From the IMG/VR virus record IMGVR_UViG_3300028025_001929, positions 1 to 36,282 of that record: a DNA stretch of 36,282 nt. One strand, given 5' to 3'. Numbering within the stretch: the stretch's first letter is position 1; the number at the start of each line of letters is the position of its first letter. The position numbers were made by a program, and so were the translations under genes. The stretch comes from a virus. The notes under the pieces are model-generated. The model was not told the DNA's origin. It did no database searches and saw nothing but the letters and a program-made list of their open reading frames with translations. Positions 4,996-11,929 of the stretch are shown one piece after another.

Positions 4996-5441
4996 TGGAA
5001 AAGAACTATGTAGTTAACGTAAAGACAAGCAAGGGCACAATCATCACAGCACGTGGTGACAGTGCCGAAGAACTAATTGCTAACGTCAATGACTTGGTAG
5101 CACAGGGTGGACCTGATGCAATCAGCACACTGGAAGAAGCATTCACTGGTGTATCAGCACCACGTGTACTAGCAACGGACCCCGTTGCTATTGTTCAGGC
5201 ATCCCTAGGTGGCGAAGTTGTTGCAGAAGTACCAGCATTCGCACCTAAGGCACCGCCAGTACAGGCATCAGCCCCTAGTGGTAGCGATAAGATGTGCATT
5301 CATGGTGCAATGGTTAAGCGAACAGGTAACGGTGCTAAGGGAGAATGGCGTGCATTCTTCTGCCCAACACCTAAGGGTACTGCAGACCAGTGCTCACCAA
5401 CGTTTGCTAACCGCAACACACCAGAGTGGAACAGTTTCTAG
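4995..5441 (+). CDS. Hypothetical protein with C-terminal Cys/His module, 148 aa
   Basis: Follows the nuclease by a TAATG overlap. The N-terminal 55 residues look like a small alpha/beta domain (YVVNVKTSKGTIITARGDS). A Pro/Ala-rich linker (about 75-95) follows, then a C-terminal module (about 98-148) with the pattern C-x-H-G-x-M ... F-F-C-P-x-P-K-G ... Q-C-x-P, probably zinc-binding. Similar C-terminal modules occur in unnamed actinophage proteins next to Cas4-like nucleases, so a DNA-binding partner (for example single-strand binding) is plausible but unproven. Confidence 0.65.
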   Translation: MEKNYVVNVKTSKGTIITARGDSAEELIANVNDLVAQGGPDAISTLEEAFTGVSAPRVLATDPVAIVQASLGGEVVAEVPAFAPKAPPVQASAPSGSDKMCIHGAMVKRTGNGAKGEWRAFFCPTPKGTADQCSPTFANRNTPEWNSF

Positions 5442-5475
5442 GACTTCGGGTACTAGAAAAACATAACTGAATATA

Positions 5476-5561
5476 GGTCTGTATTGCTGGAGGGGAAGCC
5501 AGTCAATACGGATAGGGGTGTAGGTCCGAAAGCCTACTCATCGTGCAAGTCGGTGCATCCC
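5476..5561 (+). ncRNA. Candidate structured RNA or riboswitch-like leader
   Basis: Stem 1: TCTGTATTGCTGG (5478-5490) pairs with CCAG (5499-5502) and, after a one-base bulge, CAATACGGA (5504-5512), with an AGGGGAAG loop. Stem 2: GTAGGT (5520-5525) with GCCTAC (5532-5537). Stem 3: TGCA (5544-5547) with TGCA (5554-5557). GGGGTG (5515-5520) can instead close around stem 2 by pairing with CATCCC (5556-5561). The element fills the only sizeable gap in the replication block and ends 10 bases before the ribosome binding site AAGGAGGAA of the ATPase gene. No known Rfam class recognised by eye. Confidence 0.55.
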
Positions 5562-5581
5562 ACGCTTAACAAGGAGGAAAA

Positions 5582-6364
5582 ATGAAAACATTAAGCAGGT
5601 CCGTAGGACGTTCAGACATTGGTGGCGAACCAATGCCGTCAGTTTTTCGTACGTTTGAACAGAATAAGATTATCTTTAGACGTTCAGAAGTATCGTTAAT
5701 TGCTGGCACCCCTGGTGCAGGTAAGTCAACACTTGCCCTAGCACTAGCCTTGCGTATGCAAGCACCAACGTTGTATGTATCAGCAGATACCAATGCTCAT
5801 ACCATGGCAATGCGTTTGTATTCCATGATTGAGGGTGTATCACAGACAGATGCAGAGAAGATTATCTCCGAGCAACCTGAGTTAGCCAAGGAAAAGTTAG
5901 CACAAGCACGACACATCTACTGGTCATTTGATTCATCACCTAGCCTAAGCGACTTGGATGATGAGGTCACTGCCCTTGAAGAAACACTTGGCGAAAGCCC
6001 AGCACTGATAGTTGTAGATAACTTAATGGACATCAACATGGACGGTGGCGAAGAGTTTGGTGCTATGCGTAGCGCACTCAAGGAACTTAAGTATCTGGCA
6101 CGTGATACGAACGCTGCCGTTGTAGTGCTACACCACACTAAGGAAGGCTACTCAGGCACACCATGCCAACCACGTAGCGCAGTACAGGGTATGGTTAACC
6201 AGTTACCCGCACTAATCCTTACAGTTGGACAGCAAGATGGAATGCTTGGTGTTGCATCAGTTAAGAATCGCTATGGTAAGGCTGACCCTTCGGGTAATAG
6301 CCCAGTGTGGTTGCAGTTCTTGCCAGAGTATATGTTCATTGCAGACTTAGAGGATGCTCGGTGA
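5582..6364 (+). CDS. RecA/DnaB-fold ATPase (RepA-like, AAA_25 type helicase)
   Basis: 260 residues with Walker A (GTPGAGKST, about residues 42-50), Walker B (ALIVVDNLMD, about 141-150), and a sensor-type segment, VVVLHHTKEG, as in RepA/AAA_25 and KaiC-DnaB ATPases. AAGGAGGAA gives a strong start at ATG 5582. It lies between the nuclease and primase genes and probably serves as the replicative helicase motor or its loader; no separate DnaB gene is seen in this window. At 260 aa it is a single core domain without the DnaB N-terminal domain. Downstream coupling by GTGA. An alternative is a recombination ATPase of the UvsX/Sak4 type. Confidence 0.82.
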   Translation: MKTLSRSVGRSDIGGEPMPSVFRTFEQNKIIFRRSEVSLIAGTPGAGKSTLALALALRMQAPTLYVSADTNAHTMAMRLYSMIEGVSQTDAEKIISEQPELAKEKLAQARHIYWSFDSSPSLSDLDDEVTALEETLGESPALIVVDNLMDINMDGGEEFGAMRSALKELKYLARDTNAAVVVLHHTKEGYSGTPCQPRSAVQGMVNQLPALILTVGQQDGMLGVASVKNRYGKADPSGNSPVWLQFLPEYMFIADLEDAR

Positions 6365-6864
6365 CATTTGATTACGTAGCATCTATGACTGAGGGTCACA
6401 AGTATGGTGACATAGTTGCAGAACGCTTACGTTTAAACGGTGTACGTTGCACTGTACCTGACCTGTACATAGTACAGTCACGTGAAGAGATACCAGAGAT
6501 GACAGCCACCGAGAAGGACATCATCCTTGATGATTCAGGTGAGTGCCTTGAGGTTAAGTCACGCAACATAGAGTTCACTGAACTAAGGGATTTCCCTTGG
6601 GGCAACATCATAGTTGACACGGTGTCAGGGTATGAGGCTAAGTTGCAGAAGCCTTACGCCTACGTCATGGTATCTACCAAGACTAAGGGTATGTTTGGAT
6701 TACTAACATCTACCAAAGACAAGTGGACAATTAAGCAACTGCACGACAAGCACCGTGGACATGACGATAACTTCTACGTTGTTGACATAGAACATTGCAT
6801 ACCATGGGAAGAACTTGTAGTGTTCATTAAGAACTTAGAGGAGGAACAATGGTGGAATGGTTAG
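6361..6864 (+). CDS. PD-(D/E)XK-like nuclease, putative
   Basis: Start set at GTG 6361, which overlaps the previous stop (GTGA); an upstream in-frame start would overlap by 58 bases. In this 167-residue protein, IILDDSGECLEVKSRN (about residues 55-71) fits the D-x(n)-E-x-K core of restriction-endonuclease-fold enzymes, and a downstream Asp/Lys-rich helix (IIVDTVSGYEAKLQKPYAYV) fits the following alpha/beta unit. It could be a replication or recombination nuclease, or a degrader of host DNA. Based on a short motif only. Confidence 0.5.
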   Translation: MTFDYVASMTEGHKYGDIVAERLRLNGVRCTVPDLYIVQSREEIPEMTATEKDIILDDSGECLEVKSRNIEFTELRDFPWGNIIVDTVSGYEAKLQKPYAYVMVSTKTKGMFGLLTSTKDKWTIKQLHDKHRGHDDNFYVVDIEHCIPWEELVVFIKNLEEEQWWNG

Positions 6865-6926
6865 TTATACTGGGGCTAGTTGGTATCCTCGCACTACTTA
6901 TGTACATGGACAGAGATGATTACTAA
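6849..6926 (+). CDS. Tiny membrane peptide, 25 aa
   Basis: ATG 6849 overlaps the end of the nuclease gene, with GAGGAA just before it. Residues 3-20 (EWLVILGLVGILALLMYM) form a single hydrophobic helix with an acidic end (DRDDY). The stop directly abuts the next ATG (TAAATG). One of three single-helix microproteins on this strand; function unknown. Confidence 0.5.
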   Translation: MVEWLVILGLVGILALLMYMDRDDY

Positions 6927-7127
6927 ATGGATAGCAGACACATATCACGTGTGTTCTATGACGGTGAGCAGTACGTATCCTTCTATGAAATCATCAAGAC
7001 TATCCGTGATATCGGTGATGACTTCTGTGAGCAAGACTTACATGAAGCGTGCAGTGCACTTGAGTGGGTAGCAGAACAACTACAGTTCTCAATGATTGCG
7101 GACGGAGTACGACATGAACAAAAGTAA
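6927..7127 (+). CDS. Hypothetical acidic protein, 66 aa
   Basis: ATG follows the previous stop without a gap. An acidic, probably helical protein with two cysteines and no clear motif. Its 3' end contains the ribosome binding site and start of the resolvase-like gene (overlap 14 bases). Function unknown. Confidence 0.55.
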   Translation: MDSRHISRVFYDGEQYVSFYEIIKTIRDIGDDFCEQDLHEACSALEWVAEQLQFSMIADGVRHEQK

Positions 7128-7449
7128 GATAAAGGGTACATCTGCCGAGACTGCCGTTGTTAATTGGCTTGTAAGTCAGGGACGTAAGCATGTTGAGAGA
7201 CGTGCACTTAACGGTGTCAATGACCGTGGTGATATCGCTGGTCTACCTGCCGTTGTCATTGAGGTTAAGAATCACAAAGAGATGAAACTATCTGCATGGC
7301 TCAAGGAACTTGAGGTGGAGATGGCTAATGACAAGGCTGAGACTGGCGTTGTCATACATAAGAAGACAGGCACTCTAGACGTTGGCAAGTGGTACGCCAC
7401 TATGCCAGTGTCTGAGTGGTTTAAACTACTAGAAGAAGCAGGGTACTAA
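7114..7449 (+). CDS. Holliday-junction-resolvase-like PD-(D/E)XK nuclease
   Basis: Start chosen at ATG 7114 (MNKSKIKG, with GGAG upstream) rather than TTG 7096. The 111 residues show the archaeal-Hjc-like order: GTSAE (Glu12) in helix 1, then DRGDIAG (Asp40), VVIEVKNH (Glu50-x-Lys52), and a final helix. Known relatives cut branched DNA to resolve recombination or replication junctions before packaging. It sits between the ATPase and primase genes and ends in TAATG into the primase. Could also be a VRR-type or general endonuclease. Confidence 0.75.
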   Translation: MNKSKIKGTSAETAVVNWLVSQGRKHVERRALNGVNDRGDIAGLPAVVIEVKNHKEMKLSAWLKELEVEMANDKAETGVVIHKKTGTLDVGKWYATMPVSEWFKLLEEAGY

Positions 7450-7820
7450 TGGAAAAGCACAGCATACAACCTGTGCTTGAACACTACGGTGCAACAAACA
7501 TACGTGAAACATGGGGCTGGCAGAAGATTAGATGCGTAGTTCACGAGGATTCAACTGCATCTGCTAGTGTCAACGTAACAGAAAACATATTTGCATGTCA
7601 TGCTTGCGGAGTTAAGGGTGACACCTATAAAATAATTATGGAAAAAGAAGGAGTTGGATTCCGTGAGGCTATCACAATCGCAGAAGGCATCACTGGCGAA
7701 AGCCGTGGCAACATACAAGGCAAACATTCATCTAGCCGAAGGGTATCTAGCCAAGAGGGGATTATCTCTAGAAGACGGGGCTACAGCCCACCTCGGAGTA
7801 GTCGCAGAACCTCTACCTAG
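7449..7820 (+). CDS. DNA primase zinc-finger part (CHC2), split gene
   Basis: 123-residue frame. Residues about 24-55 give CVVH ... CHAC, the CHC2 zinc ribbon by which DnaG-type primases read template DNA. Aromatic and basic residues (WGWQKIRC) precede it and a helix (FREAITIAEGI) follows, as in true primases. After about residue 80 the translation becomes Ser/Arg-rich low-complexity (SSSRRVSSQEG) and looks like out-of-frame reading of the TOPRIM gene, which overlaps in another frame. A normal fusion would need a +1 shift around 7,680-7,720. Otherwise this is a stand-alone zinc-finger subunit. Confidence 0.75.
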   Translation: MEKHSIQPVLEHYGATNIRETWGWQKIRCVVHEDSTASASVNVTENIFACHACGVKGDTYKIIMEKEGVGFREAITIAEGITGESRGNIQGKHSSSRRVSSQEGIISRRRGYSPPRSSRRTST

Positions 7821-8280
7821 TCACGAGGCATACGTTGGTCGCTTAGTTATTCCGTACATCACACCAACAGGTGTGGTTGACATCAGGTTCCGTAGCATGG
7901 ACAACAGTGAACCCAAATACATGGGTTTACCAGGGACTTCTACCCGTCTATACAATGTAACAGCACTACAATCAGCAGGAGATTTCATTGCGGTATGTGA
8001 GGGTGAGATTGATGCAATTACTTTGCATTACAAGTGTGGCATCCCTGCTGTGGGTGTACCTGGTGCGAACTCGTGGAAGAAACATTACTCACGCATCCTC
8101 CAAGACTTTGAGACGGTCTATGTTTTTGCTGACGGTGACCAACCAGGGTCGGACTTCGCAAAGAACCTCGCCAAAGAACTCTCGTCAGTAGTAACACTGC
8201 AGATGCCAGAGGGTGAAGATGTTAATTCAATGTACCTATCACAGGGGTACGACTATCTAAGGAGCAAGGTATCAGCATGA
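7663..8280 (+). CDS. DNA primase TOPRIM part, split gene
   Basis: TOPRIM catalytic domain: FIAVCEGEIDAITLHY gives the metal-binding Glu and YVFADGDQPGSDFA the Asp-x-Asp. PEGEDVNSMYLSQG is typical of the end of phage primases. GTG 7663 is preferred as an independent start because AGAAGGAG (7646-7653) lies 9 bases upstream; TTG 7654 is too close to it. The N-terminal residues KAVATYKANIHLAEGYLAKRGL match the linker helix that normally continues from the CHC2 domain, so the product makes sense either as a frameshift-fused primase or as a second subunit. It ends with an ATGA overlap. Confidence 0.8.
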   Translation: MRLSQSQKASLAKAVATYKANIHLAEGYLAKRGLSLEDGATAHLGVVAEPLPSHEAYVGRLVIPYITPTGVVDIRFRSMDNSEPKYMGLPGTSTRLYNVTALQSAGDFIAVCEGEIDAITLHYKCGIPAVGVPGANSWKKHYSRILQDFETVYVFADGDQPGSDFAKNLAKELSSVVTLQMPEGEDVNSMYLSQGYDYLRSKVSA

Positions 8281-8798
8281 GCCATATGAAGGATGAGTGG
8301 GATGACTACGTTCAGTCAGGAAGAGATAACGTTTCTGATTGGGAGGCTTTCGGAGATGGGCTTAAAGATTTCCAGAGTTGGCTTAACAGAGTCAAGGGAG
8401 ACCTTAACATTGGAGATAGCAAGGATGCCTTTGCGATAGAAGATGACTGCATATGCGAAGCATGTGTAACCTTTACTGCATGGGATGACCTTTACCCTGA
8501 GGACTTTGAACTAGATTCACTTGATGTGTATGAAGAACTATGGGATATCCTCATCAAGAAGCAGAGCGACTACGGTCCTAACAACATACGCAATGCGCCA
8601 GGTGGACCGCTAAATGGACTACAAGTACGGTTGTACGACAAGATGTCAAGGTTAATTAACCTTATAGAATCAGGGGTTAAGCCTGAGAATGAGTCACTAA
8701 GAGATACGTTTGTAGACATCGCCAACTATGGGGTAATTGGTGTTATGATTTTAGATAACACGTTCCCTGAGGCGAAGGACTACAATGAGCAGGTATAG
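8277..8798 (+). CDS. MazG-like / DUF1599 (Nmad1-type) protein
   Basis: The C-terminal half (about residues 83-160) has the order ELWDILIKKQSDYG ... LYDKMSRLINLIE ... E-x3-DTFVDIANYGVIGVMIL. This fits DUF1599/nucleotide-modification-associated domain 1, an all-alpha fold related to MazG nucleotide pyrophosphohydrolases, with acidic residues for metal and nucleotide. The N-terminal half (1-80) is an acidic extension with CICEAC. A role in nucleotide-pool control or base modification is inferred from the family. It starts by ATGA overlap with the primase. Two in-frame ATGs (8277, 8286) are possible. Confidence 0.65.
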   Translation: MSHMKDEWDDYVQSGRDNVSDWEAFGDGLKDFQSWLNRVKGDLNIGDSKDAFAIEDDCICEACVTFTAWDDLYPEDFELDSLDVYEELWDILIKKQSDYGPNNIRNAPGGPLNGLQVRLYDKMSRLINLIESGVKPENESLRDTFVDIANYGVIGVMILDNTFPEAKDYNEQV

Positions 8799-9093
8799 CA
8801 GGTTAGAGTCTGCACTAAATGATTTAACTATTGACTTTAGAAGGTTTAGGGACGAAACCAATAGAGCAACAAGTGCAATAACTAGAGATTACTATAATCT
8901 AACTGAAGGTTCTGAGAGCAAAGCCACTAGACGTGAGTTACTTACAGACCGTAACATTAACGAGGCTAAGTTCAGTGTCCTTGAAGAGGCATACAATCAG
9001 ATACTAGAAGTGCTAGAACTTAAGAACATTAAGATTAAAACCAACTGTCCTGAATGTAAGCAAGAACTACCAGAGGATTACAATGAAAGTTAA
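8785..9093 (+). CDS. Hypothetical helical protein with CxxC end, 102 aa
   Basis: ATG 8785 lies 14 bases inside the preceding gene. The protein is highly charged and helical over residues 1-85, likely coiled-coil, then ends in CPECKQELPEDYNES, a single zinc-knuckle-like CxxC. Function unknown. The next gene starts 11 bases before its stop. Confidence 0.6.
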   Translation: MSRYSRLESALNDLTIDFRRFRDETNRATSAITRDYYNLTEGSESKATRRELLTDRNINEAKFSVLEEAYNQILEVLELKNIKIKTNCPECKQELPEDYNES

Positions 9094-9826
9094 AGTTATT
9101 GTAAGTGACCTGCAAGTTCCATACCATGACAAGCGTGCGGTTGCTAACGTAGCCAAGTTTATCAAGGCGTTTAAACCTGATGACGTGGTATCTGTTGGTG
9201 ATGAGATGGACATGCAGACTATCAGTCGCTGGTCTATGGGCACACCAATGGAGTACGAACGTAGCATTGGTCGTGACCGTGATGCAACTGTTCAGGTACT
9301 AGAAGACCTACAGGTTACACACATGACACGTAGTAATCACACTGACCGTTTATACAACACGATTATGAAGCGAGCACCTGGTTTACTTGGTGCCCCTGAG
9401 TTTGAGTTAGAGAACTTCCTTCGGCTAAAAGACCTAGGCATCACTTACCACAGCAAGCCGTGGGAAGTTGCACCTAAGTGGCTGCTCTTACATGGCGATG
9501 AAGGTTCTGTGAATCAAACTGGTGGGCAGACAGCCCTTGGTTTGGCTAAGAAGACTGGCATGTCCGTAGTATGTGGTCATACACATAGAGCAGGACTACT
9601 GCACTACACCGAATCTGTATCAGGTGTATCTACCCGCACCATTTGGGGACTTGAGGTAGGTAACCTAATGGACCAGAAGAAAGCATCCTACCTAAAGGGT
9701 GGCATTGCCAACTGGCAACAGGCTATTGGTGTGCTTTACATTGACGGTCAAAAGGTTACACCTAAACTTGTACCTATCCACAAGGACGGCACGTTTGTTA
9801 TTGATGGGAAGGTGTGGGGCAAGTGA
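9083..9826 (+). CDS. Calcineurin-like metallophosphoesterase
   Basis: 247 residues with the full two-metal signature in order: SDLQVPYHD (Asp9, His15), VGDEMD (about 38-43), SNHTDR in place of GNHD/E (about 84-89), LLHGDEG (about 130-136) and CGHTHRAG (about 164-171). Such enzymes hydrolyse phosphomonoesters, phosphodiesters or nucleotides. In phages they can act on DNA ends, cyclic nucleotides or RNA 2',3' ends; the substrate here cannot be read. Length fits the family. It overlaps both neighbours slightly, so it belongs to the same operon. Confidence 0.88.
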   Translation: MKVKVIVSDLQVPYHDKRAVANVAKFIKAFKPDDVVSVGDEMDMQTISRWSMGTPMEYERSIGRDRDATVQVLEDLQVTHMTRSNHTDRLYNTIMKRAPGLLGAPEFELENFLRLKDLGITYHSKPWEVAPKWLLLHGDEGSVNQTGGQTALGLAKKTGMSVVCGHTHRAGLLHYTESVSGVSTRTIWGLEVGNLMDQKKASYLKGGIANWQQAIGVLYIDGQKVTPKLVPIHKDGTFVIDGKVWGK

Positions 9827-10080
9827 ACGTAGATTACTGGTTACCAGATAGCGAAGAAAGAGACTACAAACTATCTGATATACCAAGTCCAACAGACATG
9901 GCTAAAGCCATTGAACGTGTGCGTGAGTTACATAAGCAGAATGAGTATAACGAATGTAAACGCTGTTCAAAACATACTTGCTGGGGATGTCAAGAATGGT
10001 CGGAATGTTTTAATTGTGAATGTCCATGTCATGGTACTTATCCTTGCGATACTATCAAAATATTAGACGGTGATGTCTAG
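9823..10080 (+). CDS. Cysteine-rich zinc-binding protein, 85 aa
   Basis: Start set at GTG 9823, overlapping the upstream TGA (GTGA). The C-terminal 45 residues carry CKRC, CWGC and CFNCECPCHG plus a last Cys, about ten cysteines with two histidines, enough for two or three zinc sites. The N-terminal 45 residues include a charged helix (MAKAIERVRELHKQNEYNE). It lies directly before the sigma-like gene, so a regulatory or RNA-polymerase-binding role is conceivable, but no family is recognised. Confidence 0.65.
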   Translation: MNVDYWLPDSEERDYKLSDIPSPTDMAKAIERVRELHKQNEYNECKRCSKHTCWGCQEWSECFNCECPCHGTYPCDTIKILDGDV

Positions 10081-10814
10081 TGTGCAACCAAATGGAAGAT
10101 GCTTCTCGCATCCGTAGACTACAAGAACAGCAAGTCAACGACTACTACGACATGGTGCAACAGATAGCCAGTGAGTACCGTAACAAGTATAACATGGTAG
10201 ACCGTGCAGACATTGAGCAGGAACTATGGCTATGGTTTGCTGAGCACCCTAACAACATTGCTAGGTGGAAGTTGGAGCAGGACGAGAAGTCCTGTGACAA
10301 GTTGATTGCTAAGTCCTTGCGTAATGCTGCTCTTGATTACTGTGTCAAAGAGAAGGCAGTAGCCGAGGGATACAACGCAACAGATAACTTCTGGTACAGT
10401 AAAGACTTTGTTAAAATGCTTATTCCTGGTGTCCTTACGGACAACTGGGAGAAACTAGAAACGGCAATGACTAACATGGGTCGTAGCACTAAGGCTCCAT
10501 CGGAGTCTGGTGACTGGATGGCTTATGGTGCTGACATCCGTCATGCGTTTAGTAAACTAGATGAGGTGGAACAGAACCTTGTGTTCTTGTTCTATGCTCA
10601 GGATGTAGACTCAACACAGTTACATGAGGATACTAACAGTGAGCGACCAACTGCTAAGGCTACGGCTATGGCTGCTAATCGTGCACTGAATAAGATAGTA
10701 AGAAACCTTGGTGGCTTTCCGCCATATAAGGATGATGATAACGAGGAGGTAACAAATGAAGAGAAAGATGTTTTGGATGTGGTTGAACTTCGGGATGAAC
10801 CGCAAGTGGATTAG
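10080..10814 (+). CDS. Sigma-factor-like / HTH regulator, weak
   Basis: 244 residues. The segment MVDRADIEQELWLWFAEHP (about residues 40-58) resembles the D-L-x-Q-E-x-W core of sigma-70 region 2. The C-terminal stretch ERPTAKATAMAANRALNKI resembles the recognition end of region 4, with a longer middle part. It ends the early strand and could redirect host polymerase to the leftward late genes; that is inference from weak similarity. The acidic tail (about 215-244) overlaps the next small gene. Start is GTG 10080 (overlaps the previous stop) or ATG 10092. Confidence 0.45.
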   Translation: MCNQMEDASRIRRLQEQQVNDYYDMVQQIASEYRNKYNMVDRADIEQELWLWFAEHPNNIARWKLEQDEKSCDKLIAKSLRNAALDYCVKEKAVAEGYNATDNFWYSKDFVKMLIPGVLTDNWEKLETAMTNMGRSTKAPSESGDWMAYGADIRHAFSKLDEVEQNLVFLFYAQDVDSTQLHEDTNSERPTAKATAMAANRALNKIVRNLGGFPPYKDDDNEEVTNEEKDVLDVVELRDEPQVD

Positions 10815-10920
10815 TGCACCTACGTGCAGCACCCATGAGTGGTTAGATATGACCGAAGAAGAACTAGAAGAGTTTGATGAAAGTGGAGACCCCTGCATCG
10901 TAGCAATTAGGGTGTGGTAA
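10756..10920 (+). CDS. Hypothetical protein, 54 aa
   Basis: Nested start inside the end of the sigma-like gene, with a very good GAGGAGG (10743-10749) 6 bases before ATG 10756. A basic aromatic N-terminus (KRKMFWMWLNFGMNRKW) is followed by an acidic helix (MTEEELEEFDESGD). No recognised family. The ribosome binding site is the main evidence that the frame is translated. Confidence 0.55.
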   Translation: MKRKMFWMWLNFGMNRKWISAPTCSTHEWLDMTEEELEEFDESGDPCIVAIRVW

Positions 10921-10922
10921 TA

Positions 10923-11033
10923 ATGATATGCACGAACTGTAAGAGTGCTGCAGATGTAAAGAATAAAGCAGTTACGGAAATGCTTCATGCTAAGTGTTGC
11001 TATCCTGACTGCTACTGCCAGCACCGAATTTAG
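10923..11033 (+). CDS. Cys-rich microprotein, 36 aa
   Basis: Starts 2 bases after the previous stop. CTNC (residues 3-6) and CCYPDCYCQH (about 25-34) provide six cysteines and a His, probably one or two zinc sites. Last gene of the rightward strand, ending just before the terminator stem between the two halves. Function unknown. Confidence 0.55.
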   Translation: MICTNCKSAADVKNKAVTEMLHAKCCYPDCYCQHRI

Positions 11034-11049
11034 TACTAAATTTAGAGCC

Positions 11050-11114
11050 AAAAAATAACCCCCTCTAAGGTGGTCAGGTACCTAAGTGGTATCCAACTAC
11101 CCTGGAGGGGGTTA
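11050..11114 (-). terminator. Intrinsic terminator of the leftward late operon
   Basis: TAACCCCCTC (11056-11065) pairs perfectly with GAGGGGGTTA (11105-11114). Read on the minus strand, the stem is followed by TTATTTTTT (about 11058-11050), the expected U-run. On the plus strand no T-run follows, so it serves the leftward genes. A smaller hairpin, GGCTC-TGA-GAGCC (11128-11140), could slow rightward polymerases. Confidence 0.7.
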
Positions 11115-11141
11115 CGTGTCTCTACGTGGCTCTGAGAGCCT

Positions 11142-11528
11142 CTAATTAGCCTTTATCTGCCGTCCGTCAAGGGCTATAGGGGACGTACCATCATGGTCAA
11201 TGAACAGACCAACTGGCATAGCACCACCTGAGATAAATCCGTGGGCTAGAGTAACCCATACTGTCCTACCTGCCATACCTGGGTGCACTGGATAAGAGAA
11301 GTGCCCAGTGTAATCTGCCTTGGCAGTTCCTGGGTAGCGACAGAAGCGGAAGCGGATGATGTTAGGTAGTCCACTAGCAGGTAGTTCTACCTGTATTGTG
11401 GTCTCCCATAGGTTACGTCTTTGACGTACCGAACCCTTCCAAGATGTCTTGCCATTGATGCGGACAAGGGTAGCATTACCTGAAACAATAGACTGCTTGT
11501 CTTTGTTTGATTCTACTTTAGCAATCAT
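11142..11528 (-). CDS. Hypothetical protein after the lysis genes, 128 aa
   Basis: Last leftward gene, coupled to the endolysin by TAATG and ending next to the terminator. The sequence is beta-rich (for example TTIQVELPASGLPNIIRFRFCRYP), with few charged helices, suggesting a beta-sandwich. It could be a virion decoration or cell-surface-binding accessory to lysis, but no family is recognised. Confidence 0.7.
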   Translation of the reverse strand: MIAKVESNKDKQSIVSGNATLVRINGKTSWKGSVRQRRNLWETTIQVELPASGLPNIIRFRFCRYPGTAKADYTGHFSYPVHPGMAGRTVWVTLAHGFISGGAMPVGLFIDHDGTSPIALDGRQIKAN

Positions 11529-11929
11529 TATGCATCCAATGTATGTTGTGGGTTAACTGGTTTACTTGTGCTCCAACGAGCACCATCACGTTCACCAAAG
11601 TGAAGATGGGGAGCAGTGCTCTTACCTGTACTACCAGACAATCCAATTAATTGTCCCTTTTTAATTTTATCACCAGGAGATACAAACACCTTAGATAGGT
11701 GTGCATACACAAGATGGTTCTTTGTACCTAGTGGGTATGTTCTGCGCTGTACAATGTGCTTGCCATAGTCAGCACCCCAGTTACCTGCGGTTACTACACC
11801 TCTACGTGCTGCATAGACTGGAGTACCAGTCTTGCAAGCAAAGTCAACACCGTCATGCCAACCAGATTTCCAGAGTCTCCCCTTTTTACCATAGGGGACT
11901 GACATCTTAGCATCTTTAACTGGATACAC
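11528..11929 (-). CDS. M23 peptidase endolysin
   Basis: 133 residues almost entirely made of one LytM/M23 metallopeptidase domain. Zinc ligands are His25 and Asp29 in WHDGVDF and the second His of HLHF (His110); His77 in YAHLS is the catalytic partner. The enzyme cuts peptidoglycan peptide bridges. There is no signal peptide and no separate wall-binding domain, so it depends on the holin next to it for access. It follows the holin gene with a one-base overlap, a classic lysis cassette. Confidence 0.92.
   Translation of the reverse strand: MYPVKDAKMSVPYGKKGRLWKSGWHDGVDFACKTGTPVYAARRGVVTAGNWGADYGKHIVQRRTYPLGTKNHLVYAHLSKVFVSPGDKIKKGQLIGLSGSTGKSTAPHLHFGERDGARWSTSKPVNPQHTLDA

Noticed and set aside
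5476-5561. tRNA, hammerhead or known riboswitch
   Set aside because: No T-arm or acceptor/CCA pattern, no CUGAUGA/GAAA core, and no cobalamin, c-di-GMP, FMN or THF consensus, so only an unassigned structured RNA is claimed.
1-11033. CRISPR array in the repeated hairpin leaders
   Set aside because: Only two imperfect copies more than 1 kb apart with genes between them; no regular spacer pattern.
10620-11051. 143-residue minus-strand frame covering the end of the early strand
   Set aside because: It overlaps three plus-strand genes with good ribosome binding sites and crosses the terminator; composition is that of an antisense shadow.
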